64,000 bases of DNA from Argyresthia goedartella (Eukaryota; Arthropoda; Insecta; Lepidoptera; Argyresthiidae): positions 23,244,552-23,308,551 of the forward strand of contig OX463832.1 in the NCBI GenBank assembly GCA_949825045.1, given 5' to 3'. The notes under the pieces are model-generated. The model was given only the letters and a program-made list of their open reading frames with translations. It was not told where the DNA came from and searched no databases. Made by a program: the position numbers and the translations under genes. Positions 1 to 10,375 of this stretch are shown piece after piece. How positions within the stretch are numbered: position 1 is the first letter of the stretch; every line of letters starts with the position of its first letter.

Positions 1-163
1 ATAGTTTTGTATTCGGTCGTTTCATTACTCCAGCAGCTTATCCAACAAATAACGCGACGACGACACTTTAGTTATCCATTATCCGACTGTTTTGTAATCC
101 GTTTATCTTTACTTAGTAACTGATCTAAATATATGACGTTAATTATAAGCTTTTATTTAGTTT

Positions 164-359
164 GACGACCCGAATGGCCGAGTCGGCAGTGTCCCTGCCT
201 ACGAAGCCAAGTGTCCCGGGTTCGAGTCCCGATGGGGGCGAATATTTGTTTGATGAGAACGAATGTTAGTACCCTAGTCATGGTTGTTTATCTATCTAAG
301 TATAATATTTATCTATATAAGTATGAGTATCGTTGTCTAGTACCCAAGATACAGGGATT
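164..359 (+). repeat. tRNA-derived SINE, family S1
   Basis: The head is tRNA-like. It has a good Pol III A box (TGGCCGAGTCGG, 175-186) and a perfect B box (GGTTCGAGTCC, 219-229), followed by a non-tRNA body with short GTATAATATTTATCTA-type runs. A second copy at 55981-56240 matches along nearly the whole length, so this is a dispersed SINE and not a tRNA gene. There is no plausible anticodon arm or acceptor stem. The copy stops at CAGGGATTA, where the second copy continues further, so this one is slightly 3'-truncated. Confidence 0.85.
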
Positions 360-383
360 AAGTTGTCCATATATTTTAAACAA

Positions 384-463
384 ATGGAATGGGAGGAATG
401 TTCTTAGATAGGGGAAGCCTTTGCCAAGCAGTGGGAGACTATGCAGGCTAAATAAAAAAATAT
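384..463 (+). pseudogene. RTE-like LINE, C-terminal tail remnant
   Basis: The + strand reads ...GEAFAKQWETMQAK and a stop at 453-455, then an A-rich tail. This is the usual C-terminal signature of RTE-type non-LTR retrotransposons; compare the minus-strand copy at 55598-55780, which ends EGEAFTQQWDTLMAK. Only the last two dozen codons remain and one upstream in-frame stop is present. It directly follows the S1 SINE. Confidence 0.55.
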
Positions 464-495
464 ATGATATTAAATATTGTCAAATTGTTTGGGTC

Positions 496-665
496 AGACG
501 CATATTGTCCTAAAGTCCTAAAATGTCCTAAACGCAAAATACCCCAAACGCAAAATGCCACAAATTTTTAATACCTTAAACGCACAATGAGTCAAACGCA
601 AAATGACATAAACGCAAGTGGTCCTAAATGTCCTGAACGCATAATGCACTGATCGCATAATGTCC
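496..665. repeat. Degenerate short-period array of AAACGCAAAATG units
   Basis: About ten imperfect units built on CCTAAACGCAAAATG follow one another with a period of roughly 15-18 bases. Variants include AAACGCACAATG, GAACGCATAATG and GATCGCATAATG. The divergence suggests an old simple tandem array. No coding frame is visible. Confidence 0.6.
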
Positions 666-969
666 TCAGGCTGTCATCAAATTTTACCTTATTAGTAAAA
701 GTGATAATAAAACATTTGCCAACGCTGAGGTACACAAGATTAGATTCGCACCACCCGGTTACCTTACGCAAATCGTCCTACAGAAACTCGCAGTCATAAA
801 TGCTAATAATTATGGAGAATATTATCAAGTCGGCATTATACATTAAGCATAGGCTTCTTATATTTTTGACAATTACATAATGACAATGATGATAAATAGA
901 AGAGACCCAAGATTCGATTCTTGCGGGGACCCTGAAATAATAGCCTCCCCTAATGCAACTGGCTGCGTT

Positions 970-1103
970 TTTTGAGGTAGGTAGGACTCCAACCATCTGT
1001 ACAAGGAGCCCCATATATTCCATACGAGGCGATTTTTCTATATAAATATACATGGTTCACCTTATCAAATGCCTTGCTAACATCTGTATACGGCAATTGC
1101 ATC
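970..1103 (-). pseudogene. LINE reverse-transcriptase fragment
   Basis: The minus strand encodes a stretch containing YTDVSKAFDKVNH, the palm motif of non-LTR reverse transcriptases (usual form D(F/V)SKAFD.V.H), followed by a typical K.ASYGIYG segment. No further RT motif is intact on either side. It is a short, decayed remnant with no identifiable ends. Confidence 0.6.
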
Positions 1104-1109
1104 TACCTG

Positions 1110-2085
1110 ACCATTTGTACCTACCAAAAGACTTACCTTAAAAGCATCCAAACCCCAAATTATCAAAAGCTAAAATTGACTGTCGTCCAATCGCGTCGCT
1201 TTACTGAACTGTCTATGTCTACCGGAATAGGACCCCGGCACTAGTCCCAATGAGTAATTTTCTGATGGAAACAAAAACAAACAGCTCGCCTTTGGGGGCA
1301 TGATGGGATTTCTCAGAAAGACGATTTCTCTAAATGGGGATATCTCATAATAGAGATTGGGAGATAGCAAAATGGGCTTGGGTATATTTCGCTACAAAAG
1401 TGAATATTTGAATAATTTAAACAAAAAGTAAAACTATAAAAAAAACCTATTTGACTAGTGCGTATCCCAACCCAAACCTACCTACCTAGAATGGCACCTA
1501 ATCTGAAAAGCCAATTTCTAGTGTAGCTGGAGTTCTATCTGTCGTTAAGTTCTATTTGTTTCTTCAAATAATCTAACGCATCCTAACCACATTTGAGTTT
1601 AATTTTGCCAGTGTGAAGTGTATTTGAAAGATCACGTGAGGAGTTTTTGAACCTAACCTCAGATGAATGAAACTCTTTGCCTCCAACTACGCCTGCGCCA
1701 CCAAGCGGGAGAAAAAGCCATTATGTGGTTATCCGATTATAATCTGTAGTCTTGCAGTTTCTACCAATATACTCTCTGGTCTTTATCATCATTTTCACAT
1801 TCAAGTGGAACTTGGGCAAGTGAAGTTCATAAGTGAAAGTTGTATTACATGAAGTTATGCCTCTGTTTCATGTAGTTATGCCGTGCCTCTGCCACCCCAT
1901 CCGGAAAACTTGTTATTATTTTTGCACAGGAGTTTTAACTACTCCGGATAGAACTCTGCCCACATCGACTGCTCTTTATATCCCCAATTTGTTAACTCCT
2001 CATTCTGAAAAATCTCCATTTTGAGAAATCGTATTTCTGAGAAATCTCAATTATGCTCGTAAAGGACAGCTTGATAGGTGAAGGT
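1110..2085. other. Unassigned stretch
   Basis: No gene was recognised. Two related segments lie in opposite orientation: one near 1309-1355 (core ATTTCTCAGAAAGACGATTTCTC) and one near 2003-2049. They could be the ends of an old element, but no target duplication is visible. Confidence 0.4.
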
Positions 2086-2090
2086 AGACA

Positions 2091-2141
2091 TACAGCAACG
2101 TGAGCAACTTAAGTTCGACTTAAGTTGCCCACGTTGCTGTA
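2091..2141. repeat. 24-bp-arm hairpin, 3-nt loop
   Basis: Two 24-base arms (2091-2114 and 2118-2141) are reverse complements with a single mismatch, separated by TCG. The core is CAACTTAAGT / ACTTAAGTTG. No second copy was noticed in the window. It could be the tip of a fold-back element; no transcript evidence is available. Confidence 0.75.
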
Positions 2142-2263
2142 CGTGAAAGTTAGTCATTTCTCTTTGAATGGTATAATAGTTAAGTACCTAATCCCATTCC
2201 AAAGATTTACTCATTTTTGTGCTGATTAATAACCAGAAACAACTCCAATGTCTTAAAACCTAT

Positions 2264-2440
2264 CGAGAGGTCCCGGGTTCAATCCCCGCTGGGGATAAAG
2301 AAAAAAAAAACCGGGTCGTGGATGATTAAATGTGTGTGACGTCGCTATTTCTGGTTCCCACGACACAGGGTCTCCTAGTGTGGGGCCAGAAGCAATGTAT
2401 GTGCCTGAAAGTAAATGTTTATGTTTTATATGTTTATGTC
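2264..2440 (+). repeat. tRNA-derived SINE, family S2, 5'-truncated
   Basis: It begins inside the tRNA-like head, retaining a B-box-like GGTTCAATCCC, then an A run. The body includes GTGTGTGACGTCGCTATTTC and GTGTGGGGCCAGAAGCAATG. The same body occurs on the minus strand at 13660-13880, where the full head with its A box survives. Confidence 0.8.
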
Positions 2441-2604
2441 TTAAATTAATTATTAAAATTATTAAATGTTTATGTCTTTTGGTGCAACAAAGACACGAGC
2501 GCCAACTGTTTACGCATTTATTGCAAAGCTTTGTAATTTCATCAGAAGTCAGGAAAACCGTCTTTGAACAGGCCGCACCAAGTTTCTCTGTGTCCTAGTG
2601 CCCC

Positions 2605-2665
2605 GTGGAGGGGGTAGCCTCTCTCCCTCTCACGCTATTCGAGAAAGAGAGCTTGCTCCCTCCAC
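2605..2665. repeat. Imperfect GC-rich hairpin
   Basis: GTGGAGGG at 2605 pairs with CCCTCCAC ending at 2665, and CTCTCT pairs with AGAGAG inside, giving an imperfect stem of about 25 bp. No feature of known function surrounds it. Confidence 0.45.
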
Positions 2666-3059
2666 TCGGTACTCAGAGCAGAAAAGGATGGCGCGACCTG
2701 AAGCTGGCATTCGCGCGTGTAATGGTTACTTTTGATCATACCAACAAATCCTGTTTTACTGGTTGAGATCGATAAAGTATGCAATGCAGACCTTAAGATA
2801 AAGTCGTCCACCTACTACTCGCTTCCCTCATTGAGTCATTGACATGGTAAGATGTCTATGGAGTTAGCAGTTCATAATCAAGAAATACAGCAGTGTGGCA
2901 AGCCAAGTTCGCGACGCACCAAAATCACAGAAACCATTTCGAGCTATTTTTGGCCCCTGACAACTCATAATCTATTATTATTCATACATGAAAGGCCTTT
3001 GCGTTAAAACTCCTTAGATTACTTTGGGTACCTAATTTTAGAAATGTTGTTTTAACCGT

Positions 3060-3870
3060 TTAATTTCATTTCATTTATTTATTCATTGACAATATACATT
3101 GTGTCTGAAATCACTTAATGTCTACAATTATTACTAAATTTAATGCAAAACATTCAGCAAAATAAATCAATAATTTAAATTCATGTTTACATGTTGTGAT
3201 ATTGTGTTTTTGTTATGTTATATATAGTTCAAACCTTTCTAGCAATTACGTTCAGTATAAAAGTCATTAATGTCATAAAAAGATTTTTCCATCAAATATT
3301 TTTTAAGTTTTCCTTCAAAAATCTTCCTTTTATCAATTATTTTCAAAATTTTCGGTAATTAATTATACAATTTTATGGACTGATAAAGAACATTTTGCTT
3401 GGCTATGTTAAGGCGAGGTTGAATTGTCTCAATTTTAATGTACTCCCTCCTGGAAGTGTTTCTTAAATGCTTCTGCATCGGACCTTCTAGGTCACTCAGG
3501 TGTTTACTCAGGGTAGACAGTAGTATAAGTATGTAGAGTCTAGGGACAGTTAATACACCAAACTTCAAAAAGTTTACTTTTTGAAGTTTACACGAGATCC
3601 ACTGAGGAACTCTAGCTAATACTCTGATTGCTCTCTTTTGAATCCTAAAGGCACTAAGAATATTGCGTTGATAGCTGTTACCCCAAAATTTAATACTGTA
3701 TCTTAACTTAGATTCTACTAATGCAAAATACACTGCTCTGAGTGGTCTTGAGAGACCTCCTACCTTAAGCTCTTCATAGCAGAAATAATGGATTTTACAA
3801 TCGCTTCCACCTCTTCCTTCTAGTTGAAGATTCTCATCAATATGAACCCCTAAAATCTGATTTATTAATA
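3060..3870 (-). pseudogene. LINE 3' end: reverse transcriptase C-terminus and 3' UTR
   Basis: The open part (3359-3733 minus, 124 codons) contains VESKLRYSIKFWG and IQKRAIRVLA. These are the thumb-domain and post-RT segments of Jockey/CR1-like LINEs (typical Y..L.S...Y....WG and lQKr.iR...). Upstream, to about 3870, the frame still reads ILGVHIDENLQ, the conserved K.LG...D segment. The 3' UTR runs left to a (ATTTCATTT)-type tail at about 3060. The element is truncated at its 5' end, with no endonuclease or RT palm. Confidence 0.75.
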
Positions 3871-4020
3871 TACGAAGGAAACTGAGAGAACCGACTTTGC
3901 CACTTTGTGATGAAAAAATAGTGATGGGGTAAAGAATTATTTAGTTCATTCTATTATCGCAAAATAGAATGATATCTTAAATATGTTACGATGGCTCGTA
4001 ATTGCCTACCATTAATTGAG

Positions 4021-4229
4021 AAAAATATTTAGGTAAGTGCCTACCCAATTGAAAATATTTAGGTAAGTGCCTACCCAATTGAAAATATTTAGGTAAGTGC
4101 CTACCCAATTGAAAATATTTAGGTAAGTGCCTACCCAATTGAAAATATTTAGGTAAGTGCCTAACTATTGAAAATATTTAGGTAAGTGCCTACCCAATTG
4201 AAAATATTTAGGTAAGTGCCTACCCAATT
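4021..4229 (+). repeat. Tandem array, seven 30-bp units each with a consensus 5' splice site
   Basis: Seven head-to-tail units of GAAAATATTTAGGTAAGTGC plus CTACCCAATT. Unit 1 starts AAAAATATTT and unit 5 is 29 bp with CTAACTATT. Every unit contains AGGTAAGT, a perfect match to the metazoan 5' splice-site consensus (first at 4031-4038). The units are nearly identical, so the array is probably recent. No flanking exon was found. Confidence 0.9.
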
Positions 4230-4412
4230 GAAAATACGAGCCCAAAACCTTTACTTAACAGATGACAAATGTATAGTAGATGGAAATTATTTGTATAGCA
4301 TTGTTCATTGAGAAACCTCAGCTCTATTGCAAATATATTGAACCAGATACCTTTTCAATTCAAATTTAAATTGCTTAAAATGACAGCTCCTGAAGAAAAA
4401 GAAGAAAGATGA

Positions 4413-5684
4413 AGAGCTCCGTGGTCTAATGGGTTTCACGCTTGCTTCTCACACAGGAGATGCAGGTTCGATTCCACCATGTACCAATGAGATAATTCCT
4501 TGATACAAAAACATATTGTTCCTGTGTTATATAATGGCATCACAATAGAGTATACAGATCAGGCGAAAAACCTTGGGGTTATTTTTGACAACCTGCTGTC
4601 TTGGTCTCCACATGTCAGCGAGGTCAGCAGATGGGTCTTTGCGTCTTTTCACTCCCTCAGGCGTTTGCAGTACTTCTTGCCGCGGCAGACCAAAATCACC
4701 CTTGCTCAGTCCCTTCTTCTGCCGCTAATCGACTACGCCGATGTCTGTTGGGCGAGCGCGAACGAAGACCTACTGAACAAACTCGAACGATTTCAGAATC
4801 TTGGGATTCGGTTTATCTTCGGGTTGCACAAATTCGACCATGTTTCTCAATATCGCAAAGAGTTGGGGTGGCTTCCAATTCGTCGTCGCCGAGACACTCA
4901 TATTCTCTCTTATCTTTTCAATATATTGAAAAACCCGCGCTACCCCAGCTACCTTCGAGACCGCTTTGAGTATCTCTTTTCAGGAGATCGGCACCGGAGA
5001 TCTCACACGGTCTCACTCTTAGCCACTCCAAGGCATAACACCTCGGCATATGAGCACTCATTCAGGCTGCAGGCGGTTCGACTGTGGAACGCACTACCTT
5101 GCACTATAAGAGACAGTCCCACTATTGTCTCTTTCAAAAACCGGGTAAAAGAGCACTTCCTCTCTCTTTCGTGAGAGTTATAGTATGTATATCATTATAA
5201 TATATAAACTATATTTGCAGGTATATGTATGTATTGTTGACAGACTACTAAATAGTCTGGTATATAAGTATTTTATTTTCCGTATTTTATGTTATATGTA
5301 TTTTACTATAAATTAGATATTAGATATTGTACACTGCCTACCCTTTCATGATACATTTCCCTTTCATGCCTTGGTTTGCTGGAAGAAATCTCTTTTTAGA
5401 GATAAGCTCGCCTTTGTACATATGATTTCTCCTAATGTAACCTTTTAAATTGAATATGTGTGTGCAATAAAGAATTATGAAATTATGAATTATGAAGATA
5501 ATGAATTTATCTTAAATACATTATACAAATGTTCTAACGGTGATGGAAAACATCGTGAGGAAACCTTCATTACTCCATAGCTGCAGCGATGCACTAGCCC
5601 CCATTCACGTAAAATGGAGTATTGAATAACTGGCTCAATCTGCCACCCCGTATGGGAAAAGGCGTGACGCTATGTTATGTTATA
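4413..5684 (+). repeat. tRNA-derived SINE, family S3, split by a LINE-A copy
   Basis: The head (4413-4496) has a tRNA-like start and a B-box-like GGTTCGATTCC. The body resumes at 5503 and ends near GCGTGACGCTATG at about 5684. The order matches the unbroken minus-strand copy at 22150-22366 and the split copy at 7105-11590. The interruption (4497-5495) is flanked by AGATAAT at 4490-4496 and 5496-5502, a 7-bp target-site duplication. Confidence 0.85.
4497..5495 (+). pseudogene. LINE-A family copy, 5'-truncated
   Basis: A non-LTR retrotransposon inserted in SINE S3 with a 7-bp duplication. The open frame 4500-5174 (224 codons) is the reverse-transcriptase thumb and C-terminal region. It contains AKNLGVIFDNLLSWSPHV, LLLPLIDYADVCW and the C-terminal LWNALPCTIRDS, and matches the end of LINE-A at 42310-43215 closely. 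The 3' UTR carries the stem-loop seen in other copies (about 5389-5412) and ends with AATAAAG and ATGAATT repeats. The endonuclease and RT palm are absent because of 5' truncation, so this copy cannot move by itself. Confidence 0.88.
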
Positions 5685-5689
5685 TTGAC

Positions 5690-6195
5690 AGCTGCTGTGA
5701 ATTTCATCGCGTTTCGATTGTTCTAAAGTCATACTTAAGTAAGAGGAGATCCTTGAAAATAGAAACTTGAAAAGGATTTTGATAGATCTTTCTAGATGTC
5801 AGAGACCTACAATAGAGCTACTGGTCCCTGACAAAAAAGTTAAAAATAAAACGATTAATACACTTTATTATTGACCGAGCGAGCCAAGGGCTCCATTTCG
5901 ACAATATAGGAGTTCGATTTTGCTTTCGTCTGTCTCTATGTGTGTATGTCAGTTCCGGTCTAGGGGCCACAGTTTTCAAGCGATCCTCACAAAACTTGGC
6001 ACATGTGTTCCTTGAATTAAAAGTATTTTTTTTTGTCAAGAGATTTTCTCGATTTTCCCCAATTTAAAAATTCAATACGCTTACGGAGCAAGTTCCATAT
6101 GCAGTTTTGCTCGTCCTTAAACGTATCGATCTTGTCCTCTCCTAACTTATTTACAGAATTCTCTCTTTTTTATACAATATTTTTTTGTTCTGTAC
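5690..6195. other. Unassigned stretch
   Basis: AT-rich sequence. A 73-codon minus-strand frame (5818-6039) has no recognisable domain. Nothing supports a gene here. Confidence 0.4.
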
Positions 6196-6345
6196 TTACT
6201 TCATAATTTCATAATTTCGTTATTGCACACAAATGATACAACAAAAAAAAGAGTTCAATAAAAATATCGTACTAAGGCGAGCTTATCTCTAATAAGAGAT
6301 CTCTTCCAGCAAGCCGGGTCAAGATGGGTAAGGTTGATTGCTGAG
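6196..6345 (-). repeat. LINE-A 3' UTR fragment
   Basis: Read on the minus strand, this has GCTGGAAGAGATCTCTTATT, GAGATAAGCTCGCC, TGTGTGCAATAA and an ATTATGAA-type tail in the same order as the LINE-A 3' ends at 5380-5495 and 43425-43528. No coding sequence is left. Confidence 0.8.
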
Positions 6346-6597
6346 CAGGGGTAGACTTGTGTGTACAACAATAAGACGATATAAACGAGTCTTACATACA
6401 ATGTACAAAGTACAATGTAAGTACTCATACATAGTATGTCATACTAATAAATAAAATAAAATAAATAATTACTATAATTATATATACCACCGCTCTAATA
6501 CGATAATTATTATTTTTGTGATATAAACGATAATTCAGCATAATCCACCGCTTAAACTGTTGCGTAAGTAGCTGTCAGTTTAATTACCCTCGGACCC

Positions 6598-7030
6598 TTG
6601 TTTAACTCACTAATTAACAAAATGGCGGAAACCGAACAGCTGTTAAATGTCATTGTCATTGTTAATTGTCATTCTTTGATCGACTTAGGTCTGTCCCCTC
6701 ACCTCACCGAGGATGCGCATATTTTTTGTATTTGGATTGATTTAAATATTATATATTGTGTTGTATCTTGGTTTGTTGTGATAGTAATAGATGTATTCAA
6801 TGATATCCGACAGTTTCGAAATGATATACAGTAACTGCACGTTTTCGGCCAACGACGTCGACGTGTAAAAATATATGCAGAGCAAAAAATATATCCATTT
6901 ATTCAAGTTATGGATGAGGCATACAGGTTTTCGAAAGCAAATATGTTAAAAATTGTGGATCAAGTGGATTGGTTGAAGGAAGAATTCAAATGTGATATGA
7001 TAAGAGAGGAAAAGGATTGCCTGTTCACAT
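6598..7030 (+). pseudogene. Coding remnant, possibly PIF/Harbinger-like N-terminus
   Basis: From about 6850 the + strand reads a 60-codon charged segment with QRRRRVKIYAEQ and YRFSKANMLKIVDQV before a stop near 7032. The arrangement (RRRR..., then a RFSK...V..I segment) resembles the N-terminal part of HARBI1-like transposases, but no DDE motif follows. A 78-codon frame upstream (6598-6834) ends in a stop just before it. The family call is tentative. Confidence 0.28.
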
Positions 7031-8514
7031 AGAAGATATGGTACTTAATCTAGGTACTGGAGTTTACACTTTTATCGGAAAAACTGGCAATTCCATACTT
7101 CATACGAGAGCTCTGTGGTCTAATGGGTTTCACGCTTGCTTCTCACACAGGAGATGCAGGTTCGATTCCTGACCATGTACCAATGAGATATTAATTTATC
7201 TTAAGTACATTATACGGACGTTCCACATTAATTATTTTATTAATAATTACTATTTTAGTAGGTTACTTAATATTTAGTTTAATATTAAATAAATATATTA
7301 ACCGAGTGGCGTTTGTGTTGCCGGACCGAACGGACATGTCCCCCCGAGATCTCCCAAACGCATTTAAACAAACAATAGTTTTCATCCCCGGCGCGCGCCT
7401 TTTGTTCTGCCTCCGGAGGCCCGAAAACGAGCCTGGCTTATACCGCGTGTTACTGTAAGGGTTACCTGGGGAATGTGCGTGATCCATCTAGGCACCCCAT
7501 CTGTGCAATACCACGCATTTCAGTGATTGTGATGATACTAGTGCGGTCAAGTGTAATGAATGCCCAGAGAACTGCGCGATACTCTTAGGCATCCCATCTG
7601 TGCAAGCCCTAGAATTTATTCTAGGCCAGGTGCACGTCTGAGCCACGCAGCGACAGGCCGGCAGCGAGCGACGCCTACGCAACACACCCTCAACGCTACT
7701 GCCTCCACCACCACCGCCGCTAAACACACCAACCTGGTGAGATCATTCCGATTAGGACATCATTGATAGTGATTACCTACCTCTAACTTTATTTCTCTCA
7801 GCACCACTCGCCGCCTGACAATAATAAACCACCACTTACCGCGGCCGCGGTCGCCCCTATTGACTAAGGCATAATCACATTTATAGGTGCGTCATAGGCA
7901 GGATATAACAATTCCCTACCTACGCAATATCAAAATCAACTAATAAAACATAATTATAGCTACATATACTTATATTGCTTTGCCTGAAAATAAATTCGAG
8001 ATAATTCTCCTCGAGATTTATTTTCTCCTCATCTTCGAAAGACCATTCAAAACAGTCATTAACAATAACCATCCACTAAACCCTGAAACTCAGTGAATAA
8101 GCCAACCCAAAACTTAACAATCCTAGAATTATTTTTATGTAGCTAAACTGCAAATATACTAAACCCGACAATAAACAAAAACTAAACAAGTGCAGGCCAT
8201 AAAAATGCCATCTCACCAAACTCCCAGAAACTAGACAAAACAATTGACTGCTATTTAGGAACAATTGAAAAAGCTTCGAAGCACAAAAGGCTCACAACGT
8301 TCCCTCACACATCTGGCACCCATTCTATGGTGTCAGCCCATCTTGGAAATACCGGGAAACATAAGAATAAAAATAGATCGTAAAAAGCCAAACAGCGTCT
8401 CTCATCATACCGACCGTACACCTCTTAGAAACAACCCACACACACACATTCATATTAGCTAAAATACCACGAGGCTTTCTCCTGTAGTAATATCTCACAA
8501 TCTAAACTCTACCA

Positions 8515-8853
8515 ATGCCCAGAGATGGAAACTGCCTGTTCCATGCAATTGCAGACAAAATCAACCATCTGTTTGGAGCGACATTCAACCATACCCACAT
8601 CAGAAGCGACTTAGCTAGATACGTGGAAGCTAACAGCAATTATCCACGCATCAAACATGCGATCGACGCACCAAACGCAGAAGCTTTCACTGAGTACATA
8701 AAAAATCTCCACATACAGGGCACGTGGGGCGGTGAAGAAATTATCAGCAGCCGCGGAGTTCTACGTAATAAGTGTAGCGATCCATCATACCTAAATACAA
8801 AACTAAGCAGGAACCTACCCAATAATAGTAAAACAAAACATAACCATTTCTAA
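8515..8853 (+). pseudogene. OTU-like cysteine protease domain 1 of the LINE
   Basis: It starts MPRDGNCLFHAIAD, matching the OTU catalytic-Cys box (DGNCLF.A). HTHIRSDLARYV and TWGGEEI follow, as in OTU proteases. After GGEEIIS the reading frame slips: the expected AAAEFYV continues in another frame, and the C-terminal His box is not in this frame. The start Met follows an in-frame stop by three codons. The domain is probably part of the LINE ORF and not an independent gene. Confidence 0.68.
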
Positions 8854-9234
8854 CTTTATCCGGTCCGACAAGCCCACAAAAATAAAACAATAATGCAAGC
8901 CCGTCTACTACATAACTGCATATTCTGAGAAATAGCGAGAAACAGCAAACAATTGCACATCATAAAAGGATCATTTCACCATCTTCCAGAAAACAGGCAA
9001 TTAACAAAAGACTTCCACTGATGAACAATAACAACAATAAAATCGGAGACTTTTTGTCCTAAGCGGCTCTCTACCGAGAATAAGGGCGCACGAAGATACG
9101 CACAAACTTTGACAATCGCAACCCGTACGATCTGTTAATCGTAGATAAAGGTAGTTCAAATAAATCACGCTATATCTAAGTTCTTTCTTTCAACAACATC
9201 CCAAGAACATAACCTAATGGAAGCCTTACCAACG

Positions 9235-9610
9235 CTGAGATGGTAACTGCCTATTCACCGCAATTGCTGACTAAATTAATCACCTATGTCAATTAACATG
9301 CAACCACACTCACATTCGTAAGGACCTAGTTAAATATGTAGAAGAAAACGGCGATGAACAGAACAAAGCTCGCAATCACTGAGCCTGAAATCCTTAACAA
9401 CACACCATTGAAAATCTACGCAATTACGGTACTTGGGCTGGAGAGGAGATTATAATACCAGCTGCCGAATACTTTCTACTTAACGCAACAATCCACCAGC
9501 AAAATACACCATCGCTCACATTCACGCCCAAGAATCCAGCGGATGCAGTGAAATCTATCAACCTCAACGTCACAGGACACCACTACGACAGCGTTTACTT
9601 GCTTGAATCG
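9235..9610 (+). pseudogene. OTU-like domain 2 of the LINE, decayed
   Basis: A second copy of the same fold reads DGNCLFTAIAD, a stop, then HTHIRKDLVKYVEEN. After more frame damage come YGTWAGEEII, AAEYFLLNATI and finally HHYDSVYLLE, which fits the catalytic His box (H.DSV). It is related to domain 1 by sequence and order of motifs, so this could be a tandem domain or a duplicated segment of the element. Confidence 0.55.
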
Positions 9611-9954
9611 CCAAATTTACCCACGGATCAAGCAACCGATAACCAAACTGATAACACCATACTTTCGCCGATACTTAATGCAACACCCATGACCTCCTCA
9701 GGGTCAACCATAACATCAACAGAAGACATCCCAGACAACTTGCTACTTGGAAGGTTAGAGGATGCGCCGAAATAACTAAAAGACTCAACATTGACGCGGA
9801 ATTGACTAACAAAAACATACACATAGCCTATATACAGGAAACAAACATGATACATATGTCAAAACACTATCTCGGGTATCTGTATGCTCGCATCGGACAA
9901 GACGCTATAAAGAAATACAGGAAAAAGGGAATTATAGGAACAAACCTCCTTCAC

Positions 9955-10375
9955 AATATTGCACACAAATATTTTAAAAGTTACATCAAAAGAAAATGCA
10001 TGTACAAGGGCGAGCTTGTCTCTAAAAAGAGATTTCTTACAGCAAAACAAGGCATTACAGGAATTGCTATCATAAAAGGGTAGGCAGTGCACGATAATTA
10101 CTATAACTAAAATGCCTAGGAATAAATTAAAATATCTGTAAAATACAGATAGCAAATACGAAATAATTTCCGATATATACATAAACCTTACATATAATAA
10201 AATAAATACAATAACTTTTACGAAAGAGACATGTAGAGCTCTTTAATATGTTTCTTAAAAGAAAAAAGAGTCGGACTGTCTCTTATAGTGCAAAGAGGTG
10301 CGTTCCAGAGTCGGACCGCCCGCAGCCTGAAGGAGCGTTTATACGCAGCGCTGCTATGCCGCGGAGTAGCTAAAA
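9955..10375 (-). pseudogene. LINE-A family fragment inside the OTU LINE
   Basis: On the minus strand the frame ends YKRSFRLRAVRLWNAPLCTI and RDSPTLFSFKKHI, the LINE-A C-terminus. It is followed by the LINE-A 3' UTR with its stem-loop (AAATCTCTTTTTAGAGA, near 10020) and the TGTGTGCAATA end near 9956. It is 5'-truncated and inserted opposite to the host element. Confidence 0.82.

Noticed and set aside
164..240. Functional tRNA gene
   Set aside because: A and B boxes are good, but there is no complete cloverleaf, and the same head continues into a body shared with 55981-56240. It is a SINE.
4021..4229. CRISPR-like direct repeats
   Set aside because: The units are contiguous with no variable spacers, and the rest of the window is clearly eukaryotic. 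It is a minisatellite.
8515..8853. Host or viral OTU deubiquitinase gene
   Set aside because: The frame lies within a LINE bounded by a 26-bp target duplication, followed by endonuclease and RT remnants, and is frameshifted before the His box.
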